NCBI RefSeq assembly: GCF_003590095.1
Contig: NC_039493.1
Coordinates: forward strand, 5,146,001 to 5,210,000
DNA: 64,000 nucleotides
From: Trichoplusia ni
Taxonomy: Eukaryota > Arthropoda > Insecta > Lepidoptera > Noctuidae
Direction of reading: 5' to 3'
Below, in pieces: positions 35,360 to 47,500 of this stretch (its first letter is position 1; the number at the start of each line of letters is the position of its first letter). Under the pieces are notes generated by a model. The model had not been told where the DNA came from. It did no database searches and saw nothing but the letters and a program-made list of their open reading frames with translations. The translations under genes and the position numbers were made by a program.

Positions 35360-38300
35360 ATGAATTATTTATCTCCAATATTAATCTTCCTGGGGTTATG
35401 TTATGTAGGGGCACAAGATTTGCCACTATTTGGCACACTGACACTCCAAGACATGCTAGATCCTGGGGTAATGCCGTCAACAACCGAAAACAGTCCTGAT
35501 GCGCAATTACCGATGGTTGGCAAAGCGGGAGAAGAAGAAGTTCCAGTTATATATGACGCTTACTTTGGGAAACCAATTACATCGAAAAGACGTAATTTCT
35601 TAGATGACGTTGCGAACGGGACCATGTAAGTAAAAACACGATAAAATAAATAATTTACCTATGAATTTGAGCTAGCCTTATACAGAAGAACCGGGAGGTT
35701 ATAGTTCGTTAATGTGTTTGCTTTTTGTTCAGAAGATCATAATTTCTAAATTATGGCCAATGACATTTTCCCTTTCATTCTCTCCAGACTAAATTTTAGG
35801 GTCGAAGCCCTTTTTATATATTTTTTGAATGGGAAATCATCGAATGACTCCTTGCGCTTTGGGTTGAGCGGAAGGAAATGTCAGACTCCTACTAACTGAA
35901 ACGGTAACCCTTTCGGACAATCCTGGTGGGTCGGAACACTAAGAATACAAAAAATCCTTGGGGTAAAAAGTAAACGCTATTACTGAGACACCACTCTCCG
36001 TCCATGTATCTGACACCAGGCTGTATATCGTGAACCGCGATAGCTTCACAAATATCAAACATAAAGATCTTGGTTAATAAACAGTTATTGTTTAGAAGAC
36101 ATTTTAGTCGATATTGGTGATTAATCTATCCTACTTACAGAATAAGTGATTTTATTTTAGAAAAAATAAATAATACAATGGTAACCCAGGATTCAAACCT
36201 GCAACTCCATGTAAATATCAGTTGAGTGCAGATCACATGCTAAACAATATTAAAAAAACTAAGTAGCTTTTCGGCGGCTTCGCCCGCGTGGATGTCGGTT
36301 ATATCGCGTGTCCAAGAGAACTCTTCAAAAGTCCGGGATAAAAACCATCTTATGTTCTTTCTCAAGGTCAACTCTATCTCTGTACCAAATTTCATTAAAA
36401 TCAGTTCAGTGATTTAGACGTGAAAGCGTAACAGACAGACAGACAGACAGACAGACAGAGTTACATTCACATTTATAATATTAAGTAGGGAAGTAGGGAT
36501 ATTCATCAGTCAGTTAACAAAAGTTTATATCTGAGATTCAATAACTTGTTTTCAGTCTGTGCACAGTAGCCGTCAAACCCTGTAATAAGAACGAAGGTCG
36601 TCGTGTGGATGGTACCTGCACGAATCCTAAGTATCCCTCCCGAGGAGCTGAGAAGACCCCACTCCCGAGACTGCTGCCAGCGCACTATGGACCAGGTAAG
36701 GGTGTGATATGACACAGCTAAAGTAACAGATTGATATGAATTCAAAGCAGATTATAAAATACATGATATGATTGGCGAGGGCTGAGGCCTTCTCTGAACA
36801 TGAAATTTATTTTGTATTGCCATTTCCGATTCTAATATTTGGATTTATTTGTTAATTTTTCTTTCATAAAACCGCAAGGCCATCCCGACATAACATTTCT
36901 GTTGCCGACTCTAATGTGAAAACAAAATCACACTAGCGTTTCACACCGCCACATGCATATCTTGATGATTGTTCATTTAAACATCTTTGTAAGGAATTTT
37001 TTTTTCGAGGGCTGTTTCCCGGTTCCTATTTTACTTAAAGCAATCTGTGTGATTCTTGGTAAACGAAGCAATTGCATTGGTCCATGAACTTTCAGTACTT
37101 AATAATATAACATCCGTTTACTCAGGCATTTTTTCGGGATTGCAAGACTAGTTGTAATGTTAAATACCTTCTGCAAAAACTAAGTTGTTGTTCTGCAAAA
37201 GCACGGAGCTAATTATCAAAATATGACGATTGATACGCTTACACTAATATATTATTATAGTGTGAAGTAAAAGATTTCCCCTCGTCGTCTTTTCATCTCT
37301 TGGCCAAATTATTTAGCTGTGATTTTGTATTAAGCTTGGTACAATAATGCAGGCAATACTCTAAGACCAGCCCGAGATGGTTCGGAGCTCCCTTCAGCAC
37401 GACTTCTCAGGACCTCACTGATCGGGGACGGGTTCTTCAGAGACCACCATTTTTCAACCCTCGCCACGCACTTCCAAGTGACTTCCGCTGGGGACAACGT
37501 TGATCTTCTGTATTTGTGTAAGTTAATTTTTTATAATAAAATAATAGCAGCTCTTATTCGGTTCAAAATACGAGTCTATTTGGAAATGCTATACTTTTAG
37601 CTAACGGGATTTCACAGATCAATCTTGTAAATTTTAGAGGACAGAAACTTGACCAGATCAGCACTGGTTGGTATAAACAAATTTACCAAACATATCGAGA
37701 ATATGTACACTACCACCTAAGTTCACATTGTGGAACGCAATAAACGTATTAAGTATTGAGTTACAGTTACCTTCGTTTACAGTCCGATACACCTTAGTCA
37801 GTGACTGCTGCCTCGGCAACACTCCAAACAGAGTAAACCCAATATGTATCCCGATTCCTGTACCCGAAAGTGACCCCTACCTCCAGCGGGAAAATATCAG
37901 GTGCCTTAACCTGACTAGAGTAATCACATACCAAGAGGTGGGGTGTCTGCCCAACTCACTGCCAGCTGAAAGAGTAAGTATTTAATGTACTTATCTTCGT
38001 TGAAAACCTGTTCGATGTAAAAATGTACAAAATAATAAATAGCACGCCGTAAGTCATCGGCAAACTTACAGCTTCTTAAATAACAACACACAAAACGAAC
38101 CATTTGTTTCGCAGTACTCCGTTGCAACGCCATTACTGGATTTAGGCATAGTATATGGGAATACGGAACTGAGAAGTAGATCAATAAGAGCGAATCAAGG
38201 TGGTTTGCTGGCGTTCAGGATGGAAGGAGATCGTGAGGTGCCAAATGGAAACAGTCCTCTTTGCATACGAAATTCAGCTAATGAAACCAGTTGCTACAAT

Positions 38301-40760
38301 TATGGTAAGAACACTAACATGAGACATTAAACTGAATGTATTATACTTATTACGAACTTGTACCAAATTGTTTCCATATACGTTCGGAAACAGATAAAAG
38401 TTTCAATCTCGAAAACTATTAGTTCTAAGTCTATACGTAACCAAGAGATCGTTGACCTCTTTGACTTCCGAGCAATAGCAATTATTTTCAAAACACGGAC
38501 TTTTACGTCCTTTTGACCTTTGTATTTTTTTTTAAGCCGGCACGACATCAATGTCGATTTTTCACAACTTTATAATAACGCCGTAATAAGGTGTATACAA
38601 AAATTCAGCTCACTAGGAATGATTCCGTAGATAAAACCTAAAATGACTAGACTATAAACATATGAAATGTTTTACTTATTCATTAGTAAAAATGGAAACG
38701 TCTTAAACCATCTGCTTTTCTCAGGTGACGACTTGCAAGGAAACCTCCTCCCTGGAATGTTCCTAACGACGATGTGGTTCTTCAGAGAGCACAATAGGAT
38801 TGCGCGTCGTCTGTTCAAGATCAATCCTTGTTGGGATGACGAGAAGCTGTTCCAGACTGCAAGGAAAATCAATATAGCGCAGTGGCAGTATATTTTCTAC
38901 TACGAACTGATGCCGGAGATACTTGGTAACAATCTCACAAAAAAAAACAGCTGCACACTACTATCAATTTGTTGTTCGAGTTGTTTTCGAATTGTTTTAA
39001 GTGAGACTAACTCTAACTAAAATCTCCCATCAGGTCGTAAAAATGCCTTGGAAAAAGGCATAATATACCAGACCCACGGCTACGTTAATGACTTCGATCC
39101 TCACCAAGAGCCAGGAGTGATACGGGAGTACATTGTCGGCACCCGGTGGTTCCACACGTACCAACCTGGACCACTTGAGTAAGCCTTACATGATTCATTA
39201 ATTAATAACACACTTAACAAAACAATTTGTTGTTTCCTCTACTCTAGTGACCTCACAACTCGATATAAACCACGCCAGACATTAAAATGAATGATAATAA
39301 AAAAAAACTATGAAAATCTTGTGAAAAGGTCAATCAATCAATCATTCACAAGATTTTCTCCTTTAAGTAACAGTGTTTTTTTAATCGAATATACTTGTCG
39401 AGGCACTACAAACATTGACACACCAATGTTTCCTATTTTTTCTCAGTATGTACAGCAAAGGCGAGTATCAGGGCAGCATATCAGCACCATTACTCAATTT
39501 AAGGAGTGGATACCTCGCCAACAACAACAGCGAGGCACAGCTCACAGAAGGGTGCTATGTACAGCCAGCTGACAACTTTCCTGACTACGTCCTAGCTCCT
39601 GATGTAAATATACTTTTAGTGTTTAACTGATTAGTGTGGAGTACAATGGCATAGGTAAAGCCATGTCGAAATGATAAATTTATTTCACTTAGTCTCAATG
39701 TTATAGTTAGATCGCCCGGTACGACTGTGAAGTTTTAATAAAGTTTGTGTGACATCTAATATGGTTCAACGCTAATATTTTATCTACAGTTGGTGGAACG
39801 AGTAATACCCTTGCTGTTAGCTTCCGACGTCACCGCAACTGACTTCATGAGAGGCCGTGACGCTGGTTTCCCTCCTTATAATGATTACCGAAAGTTCTGT
39901 GGAATGAAGCCCGCCAAGAAATGGGAAGACCTCTACGATACTATTGACAAAGACGTAAGTTGACAAAACTAAAGTGATATATACTTATGTTGATTATACA
40001 GCATGCTCATTGTGATAAACAATAACGGATTTTATCTCCTGTTCTCCACAGAAAGTAGAAATACTGAGTCGTATTTACGATGAAGTTGACGACTTGGAGC
40101 TGATGGTAGCCATCTACGTGGAGCGGTTCATGCCTGGCGCCTTCTTGGGGCCCACGCTCTACTGTATCATGGTACACAACTTGCTGCTCTGGAGACAGTC
40201 GGACAAGTTCTTCTTTGAACATGGAGGCTTCCCAGCCGCCTTAACAATCCGTGAGTGTTTAATGAAATTGAAACATTTCATTTTTAAATTCCTTTAACAG
40301 ACTAAATCATCGGCCATTCTAAAAAAACCAGATCATGAATCACAACGAAAACTTGGAGATTTAAATCAAACAAACGTTAACTTCTAGCCCAACTTAACGA
40401 GATTCGGCAGACCAGTATAGCACGCGTACTATGCGACAGTGGAGATGACGTCAAGTATATCCAGCCGGCGGCCTTCTTCAGACAAGGACCTTGGTAAGAA
40501 CAGAATTAACTGGCGCATTTCAACAAAGCTAAACAAAATATCAATGAATCATTTAATGAAACGCCTTCCTTGGATCAATACAAATAGTCGAAAACTGATT
40601 CGCTGGAGTACGATTTGATGAATACTTTCCCGCAAAGTAGTAAGTCAGTGACTGCTAACTAACATTTTTAACTTACAGGAACCCGCCAATACCCTGTCAA
40701 GAAATCAAGGGAATAAACCTGAATAAATGGAAAGACAGCTCGTGTTCAAAAAAGAAGTAG
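35360..40760 (+). CDS. Peroxidase-like gene B: secreted animal heme-peroxidase-fold protein without distal heme residues
   Basis: Coding exons: 35360-35625, 36556-36695, 37353-37517, 37783-37973, 38115-38304, 38725-38925, 39034-39178, 39447-39603, 39790-39954, 40052-40250, 40388-40493, 40679-40760. They give 668 aa, with exon lengths equal to gene A except exon 1, which is 12 bases shorter. A signal peptide ends near residue 18 (YVGA). An acidic linker precedes VIYDAYFGKPI. The distal motif is Q177-V-T-S180-A181-G instead of Q-x-x-D-H-D. The catalytic Arg motif reads GDDLQGN (318-324). REHNR, the proximal-position His425 and RGRD (506-509) are kept. It is the closest paralogue of A: exons 2, 10 and 11 are almost identical, while exon 1 and most introns differ. 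The poly(A) signal is at 40919. It is probably functional as a protein, since the frame is intact across 12 exons. Confidence 0.92.
35815..35985 (+). repeat. Dispersed repeat in gene B intron 1
   Basis: GGGAAATCATCGAATGACTC and GGGTTGAGCGGAAGGAAATG, followed by GTCAGACTCCTACTAACTGA, mark a frequent moth repeat. A degenerate relative lies at 23995-24060. Confidence 0.55.
36160..36248 (-). mobile_element. Possible tRNA-derived SINE fragment
   Basis: Read on the minus strand it has TAGCATGTGATCTGCACTC and a box-B-like GGTTTGAATCC. There is no complete tRNA fold. It lies in gene B intron 1. Confidence 0.35.
36260..36500 (+). mobile_element. SINE/LINE-tail repeat in gene B intron 1
   Basis: It has the same order of words as the copy in gene A intron 3, with an expanded ACAG microsatellite (36431-36460) in its 3' part. 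It ends about 55 bases before the exon 2 acceptor. Confidence 0.7.
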
Positions 40761-40918
40761 AAAAACTTACTGAAATATTCATGCATACTCCTGAAGTGTC
40801 AAAAACTTTCTATCATACATAGGCAATCAGTGTGGTTGCCTTTTTTAAACTATTTACTTCTTATGCTTCACGAGCATGTGATCTCCAGCAGTCTTCGGCG
40901 ACTTGAAATATTAAAACA

Positions 40919-40924
40919 AATAAA
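40919..40924 (+). terminator. Gene B polyadenylation signal
   Basis: A canonical AATAAA lies 159 bases after the stop codon and is followed by T-rich DNA (TGTTTAATCGTGTTTCATT). Confidence 0.6.
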
Positions 40925-41391
40925 AATCTGTTTAATCGTGTTTCATTTTAAAGGTTAGCTATAAATAGTTTTGTAGTTTTTCCTTTTTTCTCATAAAAGC
41001 TTGCATTTCATGATTTGCAATAGGTTTATTTTTGTTTTCTAACTTCTAAGTATTTATAATTGAGAAAAAGGTTGTAGAACCAGTTGAATCAGAGCGCAGA
41101 CGGATAATCTTCCGACAAACGACGTGTTTGTCAGATATGATTGCGAAGTAAAATAGTAAAAGTATTTGCAAATATATTTATTTGACCATTTTCCTGTTTT
41201 TTATCAATAAAATGTAAGCAAAACAATTTACCTTACCAGTTTTCGGCATACACCTTATCAGGTGCAGTGTTGGTGTTACTTAGACACATAGGCACGACAC
41301 AATATTTATACCTAATTGTTTTTCTCCATGGTAAATTAGTCAATATATTCAGACACTTCTTAATGTTTCTGTACTAAATAATTCACAGGTG

Positions 41392-41513
41392 ATACAATCC
41401 CTGTTGGCGCTATAACAATTTTTTATAGGTGATTATTTACCTTTAACAATTGTTTTTCTGACTTATCTGTACGGAACCCTCAGTGTAGTGAGTCCGACTC
41501 GCACTTGTTCGGT
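41392..41513 (+). repeat. Dispersed lepidopteran repeat, 3' part
   Basis: It contains TGTTGGCGCTATAAC, CTGTACGGAACCCTCAGTG and GAGTCCGACTCGCACTTG, as at 1-190. Confidence 0.65.
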
Positions 41514-43894
41514 TATATTCAACAAATCTTGCTTTAAGTGTAGGTGTATTAGCACATTTGCCTTGACTGTAAAAACCCCATGATGACAAACGGATTACGC
41601 CATTCGTCATCATCGCTTTTTCTCAACTTTATTGTTAAATGTACCTACCATGGCAGGCATCTTACTATTCTTTCTCAATTGAGACAGCAATTCAATAATA
41701 CCATATGAATATGCTATATTCGAAGTTTTCGTTAAATTAATGCAGCGAATACATCTATTCTGAACATCGGTATTAGAGTTTTTCAGGTTTTATGATCAAT
41801 TGATGAAGCGAATACGAAGACATAAAGTCCGTTTTATTAGTCCTTTCATCGGCGATATGGTGTTAATGATCAGCAAGGTAATTAATTTACACTTATACTC
41901 ACGTTGAAATTTGACTGTTTTGATGTTATTAACGATAAATTATTAGCTAGCGTATTGCTGATTTCATGTATTTTAGGATTTTTAATAGTTTTAAGGATGA
42001 TTCAAAAAGCTACTATTTCCTGCAGGATTATTAGTATCCGTAAGCAATAATCCGTAAATTCAGTGTTTTTATACATTCATAATTTGGTGTAAACATTGGT
42101 TATTAATTTTAATGTAACAAAACAAACTGAATATATTCCGACTTATTGTTTAACGTTGACTTAACAACATACTATTTAGTCACCGTGATGTAGATGTGTA
42201 TGGAGATAGGCTTCAGCTACGAAAAATAAAATCTAATCGGTCATCCTTATTCGACTTGGTGTTGATTTTTGGGAGACCGTTCATAATTTCCATTATTATA
42301 TTCCAGTCCATCGTATTATTTATTAAAGTTTTTTAAGTATTGGTATATTCTTCGAAAGTGTTAAAAAAATACAGCAAAGAAAAGGATGTGTTTTGTCTTC
42401 TTTAGTTTTTAACAATTTAAGGAAGTAGTAACATAAGTACTAATGAATATCCATAAGAAAATATTACAGTTGCAGTCGACATGGCTGCCCGGAATATAAT
42501 AGACAGGACCTAAGAAAACTACTTAAGACACTTTAAAGATAAACAATGAAAACAAATACAAATGAAAAGTTTTTACTTACAAACACCAACAACAAATTAT
42601 TGCGGCAAAACGATGGAACAAGTGAAACAGTTTAAATATTTACATAGAAAACTAATAGCAGTAATAAATGCTACAGCCACAACGTATTAATTATGATTTT
42701 ACGATTATTTATGTTTATCCCATAATTAATTGAAATATAAAAAAAACATATAATAACTCTTGCCATTTACGAGAAGTCTTTTTATAAAAAAAAAATCAGT
42801 TTCCACTGCTGCAGATTGTCGAAGTTATCGTAATAAAACACAGAAAACTATTTAAATGCATTTTTTGGCGGTTAGGTTCTAAAGATTTTTTGGGATGTCT
42901 CGGTCGTAAAAATCATGTAATTCCTTTTTATCCACATTATGAAAAGTTCAGCCAGATATTGGAATTCCCATTTATGATCGTACCGACCACGACATTTCAT
43001 TTTTATTTTACTGCTAGAAAAATGCATCTTCTTTGAAAGTGGTATCTGTCCATCTGTCACAGTTAATGAGATGTGTAACTACAAACGGCAGTACACTTAC
43101 TGATCCTGCATGCATGGACATGGATTATTTCATTTCCGTTGTACGTACTATCACATGGAAATTTATCCATACAACGTATACATTGTGTTTATCAGTTGCA
43201 TCATGCTTAAAATACAAACTTAGAATGAGACTTGTAATGAGAAATTTTTGTGCTAATGTGATTGGTTAAAGGGAAAAAAAATATCATAAAACCACATATT
43301 TTATTTACTTTATATTAAATTGAATAGGATAATGCGTGATATCCTTTATAATATAAAGGATATAAAAAAATTGCATTGATCATCAATCAAAACTAAAGGA
43401 ATAAAAGTTAATATAATAAGTAAATCCTTACTATGCATAGACACGCAATAATTAATAATATAGAAAACTCATAGGTGCATTCAAATTTAATATATTGAGA
43501 TCAGAAGAACATACATGGGTATTTGCCTAAAAAAGTCTAGTAAAATACATCGCAGACTTATTTTTTCTTTTGTCTAAACAAGAGAAAAATATGGATAATA
43601 CAGTATGTTGTAATCTTGTGTGACGACACATTTACTTGTACAGTGATAACAATAAAACCGACCGAATCAAATTTCGTGTTTTATTAAACATATTAGTTGA
43701 ACTGAAAAAAACACCTAAACTATTCAACGTGTTTTTGTAAAGTAAGTTGTTTTTTAATTTAATGAAAAATTGAAAGTAAGGTTTATAGTATTCAAATGAT
43801 ACGATGGGCTTTCACAAGCATATTATATTCACATGCACACATTTAAGACACCCAGACAAACTATAAAAATGGGATTTTCGTAGTGACCCTCACC

Positions 43895-44020
43895 ACTGGG
43901 CTATCCGTGCAGGTTTTATTTTTTTACAAGAAATACATTATCTGTAAAAAAGCAACGGCCTACCAATCACTGTTCATGAGATGCAGCCTTGTAACAGACG
44001 TATGGACAAAAGATCTAAAC
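43895..44020 (+). repeat. Dispersed lepidopteran repeat fragment
   Basis: It has AAGAAATACATTATCTGT, then TTCATGAGATGCAGCCTTGT and AACAGACGTATGG, a degenerate form of the family at 5215-5485. Confidence 0.5.
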
Positions 44021-44503
44021 CCGGATCAACAAGCATTGCTATTTGTTTCTAGTCCTGGTGCTATATAAGTATGAATTCAAAATAAATATGCATACCTACT
44101 TACTAGTTGTCTGAATACCATGATAAAATCTGTTTTGTTTAGAGCTATAAGTGAGAAAAATATTATATAAAAAATACCGATGAAAACCGCTGGTAATACC
44201 TAGCAAAACAAAGTATTTAAATTAATTCTACCTTATTAAGGCCAATCAAAGTATTTATAAGCCCCGCTCCGGCTCGGAATTACATATTTTATTATATTCA
44301 TTTTGAATTTCACACGCCAAATACAATAGTATTATCGCGCTTGTCTGAAATTACATATCTTAATAAAAAGAAAGTGGTTTGGTACCTTTCATATAGCCTA
44401 CAGCAGATGTTAAATTTTCTCATTTAATAATTAAAATTCCCGTTTGCATCATCAAATGAATTATTAAATATTTTATAATAATACTACCGTATCAAGTGGA
44501 ACA

Positions 44504-47500
44504 ATGGATCGTACCAATATATTACTGGTTTTCGTAATCCTATGTTTTGTGGGTGCACCAGCAGAAGAGAGCAGCCAGGAGGTGGAGAGAGTAATATATG
44601 ACTCATACTTTGGGGAACCAATTACAACTAGAAGGCGAAATTTCTTAGAAAGCGGTACGAATGTGACTGCGTAAGTAATAACATTATATCAATAATATTT
44701 TTTTTGTGCATTAATTGTTTAAAAAATTGTAACTATAAAACTGTATTACCTTTAACCTTTAACTCTGTGTTGGTGGTCTTTTTTTGACAATTACCAATTA
44801 ATAATAAGTTTCGCTCATCGAATAAGAAGACTTTTGCCAAGTAGACGTTGAAATTCTTTTCATTTTTATGTCCCATTAATTTATTTTTCAGTCTATGCAC
44901 AGTAGCTGTGAAGCCTTGCAACAAAAACGAGGGTCGTCGCGCTGATGGTACCTGCAGCAACCCCAAGTACCCTTCTCGAGGTGCCGCAAAGAACCCGTTC
45001 CCTAGGCTTCTGCCGCCAAAGTTTGGACCAGGTACTTTGTGACAATGAACGATGCGCTAACACTAGTTTGTTGGAGAAATTAGAAAGTTTATATAAGTTG
45101 CAAATCGTGGCTTGGAATCCTGCCTAAATTGCTCAATCCATTCGAGAGCTATGATGCCACAGACATACAAAGAGACAAGTTAAACTTGTAACACCTCTGA
45201 AATTAAATCCAGATACCAAACGAGAGCCTCGGTTGGTAGAGACTTTCATTTTCTTCTAAAAATCGTAAAGCGGATTATAAAATACATCTATTTACCAGTG
45301 CCGAATTATCCACTTTAGGCCAGTGCCTAGGGGCCACTATGACCAGGGGCCCACCACTATGACTAGGGGCCCAGCACTCCCGATGAAATAAAAAAAAAAA
45401 TGAAACCACGGTAGAAGCCCACATTATTGACACTATGCATCTAAAAGAAAGCTCAATAAATTTTTCACTGAATGAAAATAACTTGAACCAAGGGGACCCC
45501 CACTTCTTTGTTGCCTCGAGGCCTCGAGGCCCCTGGGCCTCTAGATCCGGCCCTGCTAGTTACTACGTATCAACTGGGTTGTCTAAAAAGTTTTTTTATT
45601 AACTAACATATACCTAGGTTCAAATAGAAATGGCGAATTCGTAGGGGTTCACCACATCATATGGCAGACAATGCGGCTTCTTACTGTCAAATGCCAAGCA
45701 AACTATTTCAAAGCCCAATATTTTTAATGATAAACGAGAGGAATTCTATCATAAGAGATCATTTCAAAACTAGTTATTATTCATAGTAACTTTCGTAAGA
45801 CGGATCTAAAATATAAATATAACTAGCTGTTGCCCGCGACTTCGTCCCCGTGGGTAGAAGATATAAATTATGATTTATACCTGCCCTGTTTTTTTCACAT
45901 TTTCCATTCTATCTTCGCTCCCATTAGTCGCAGCGTGATGATTTATAGCCTAAAGCCTTCCTCGATGAATGGTCTATTTAACAAAAAAATATTTTTTCAA
46001 TTTGGACCAGTAGTTCCTGAGATTATCGCGTTCAAACAAACAAACAAACAAACAAACTCTTCAGCTTTATATATTAGTATATATAGTATATATTAGTATA
46101 GATAAGTCTTTATTTATTTATTTAATATCGCACCATTTTTACTTGTTTTTACTAGTTTTAGACGGTTTAACCGTGAGTTGACGTGCTAGTGGAGTCCGCA
46201 CTCCGCAAATCCTTTTTTTTATTATAATTTATCCATCCGTACTCCTTAGATATTAAATGCCCAAAGTGTTCAATATATTTTACTAACTCAAATTCAGGCA
46301 ATTCGCTGAGACCAGCGAGAGATGGGTCGGAGCTGCCTTCAGCTCGAGCTCTAAGGACCGCTCTTATCGGGCAAGGTCACATCACAAGCCACCATTTCTC
46401 CACCTTAGCACCGCACTTCCAAGTTACTGTCGGCGTTGACAGTACTGATTTACTTTATTTGAGTAAGTTGCTGTTTTATAATATAACCTACCCTAAACTT
46501 GCTTTACTAATCTTTATTTTTATATAAGCAGTGGTTATCGCTTAAAATCAGCGATCCTCATGCTCGTTTGCCTTATACCTAGTTTTGAAAATAAATCTAA
46601 ATAAATTTACATAAAAAACAATACCAAAGTTATAAAGTTGCTATTACCATTTTAATGCTATTATAATTTGCCACAGAAAATATCAGTGTTAGTTTACAAG
46701 ATTTAAAAAATGTAATTTCTTAGAAAATACTCACTATGAGAACATTATATTACAGTCAGGATCATCCAAGAAATTGACTGTTGCCCGAACAACACTCCAA
46801 GCCGTGAGAATCCCGTGTGTATCCCGATCCCCGTCCCTGCAGATGATCCTCAACATCGGATGACCGGCATCAGGTGCCTCAACGTTAGCAGAGTTATTAC
46901 ATTCCAAGAAATGGGGTGTCTTCCGAACTCCATGCCGGCTGAAAGAGTGAGTAAGCTTGAACATTTAACAAGTTAAATAAAGCCAGCAAGTGTAAAATGA
47001 AGCCAATAAAAAGTTATCTGTTTATGATATCATTCCGGCTCATCTTCGAAATAACTGAGCTGATTTAAATAAAGCGATAGCTAGATAGATGCATAGGAGA
47101 AATTTCGTTTAATCTTTACTATTTATATTCAAACTTATAAAGTAGGTCACGATTTAACGAAATTCTATCTTTTGCGAAACGGGACCCTGTGAAACAAATG
47201 GAGTCCAGCAGTATGTAAACAAATTTATTTTCAGTTCTCTTCAGTTACACCATTACCAGACTTATCGTTGATATACGGTAACACAGAAGAACGGACCAAT
47301 GCAATAAGAGCCAACCACAGCGGTTTGCTCGCGTTCAGGATGGAAGGAGGTCGAGAAGTGCCGGCTGGACAAAGCCCGTTTTGCCTCGATAACAGACCAA
47401 ATGAAACAGTCTGCTACAATTTCGGTAGGTCCCAATCATGACTATAGTTATATAAGGTCTGAATAATTTAAATGTTCAATTAGAGCCTTTATGCAAATGA

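Larger units (their letters stand above)
40930..44450. other. Intergenic B-C
   Basis: No gene is supportable. It holds a dispersed repeat at 41392-41513, a perfect AT-rich palindrome at 43339-43363, a repeat fragment at 43895-44020 and AT-rich unique DNA. The short frames at 42872-43269 have no motif. Confidence 0.6.
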
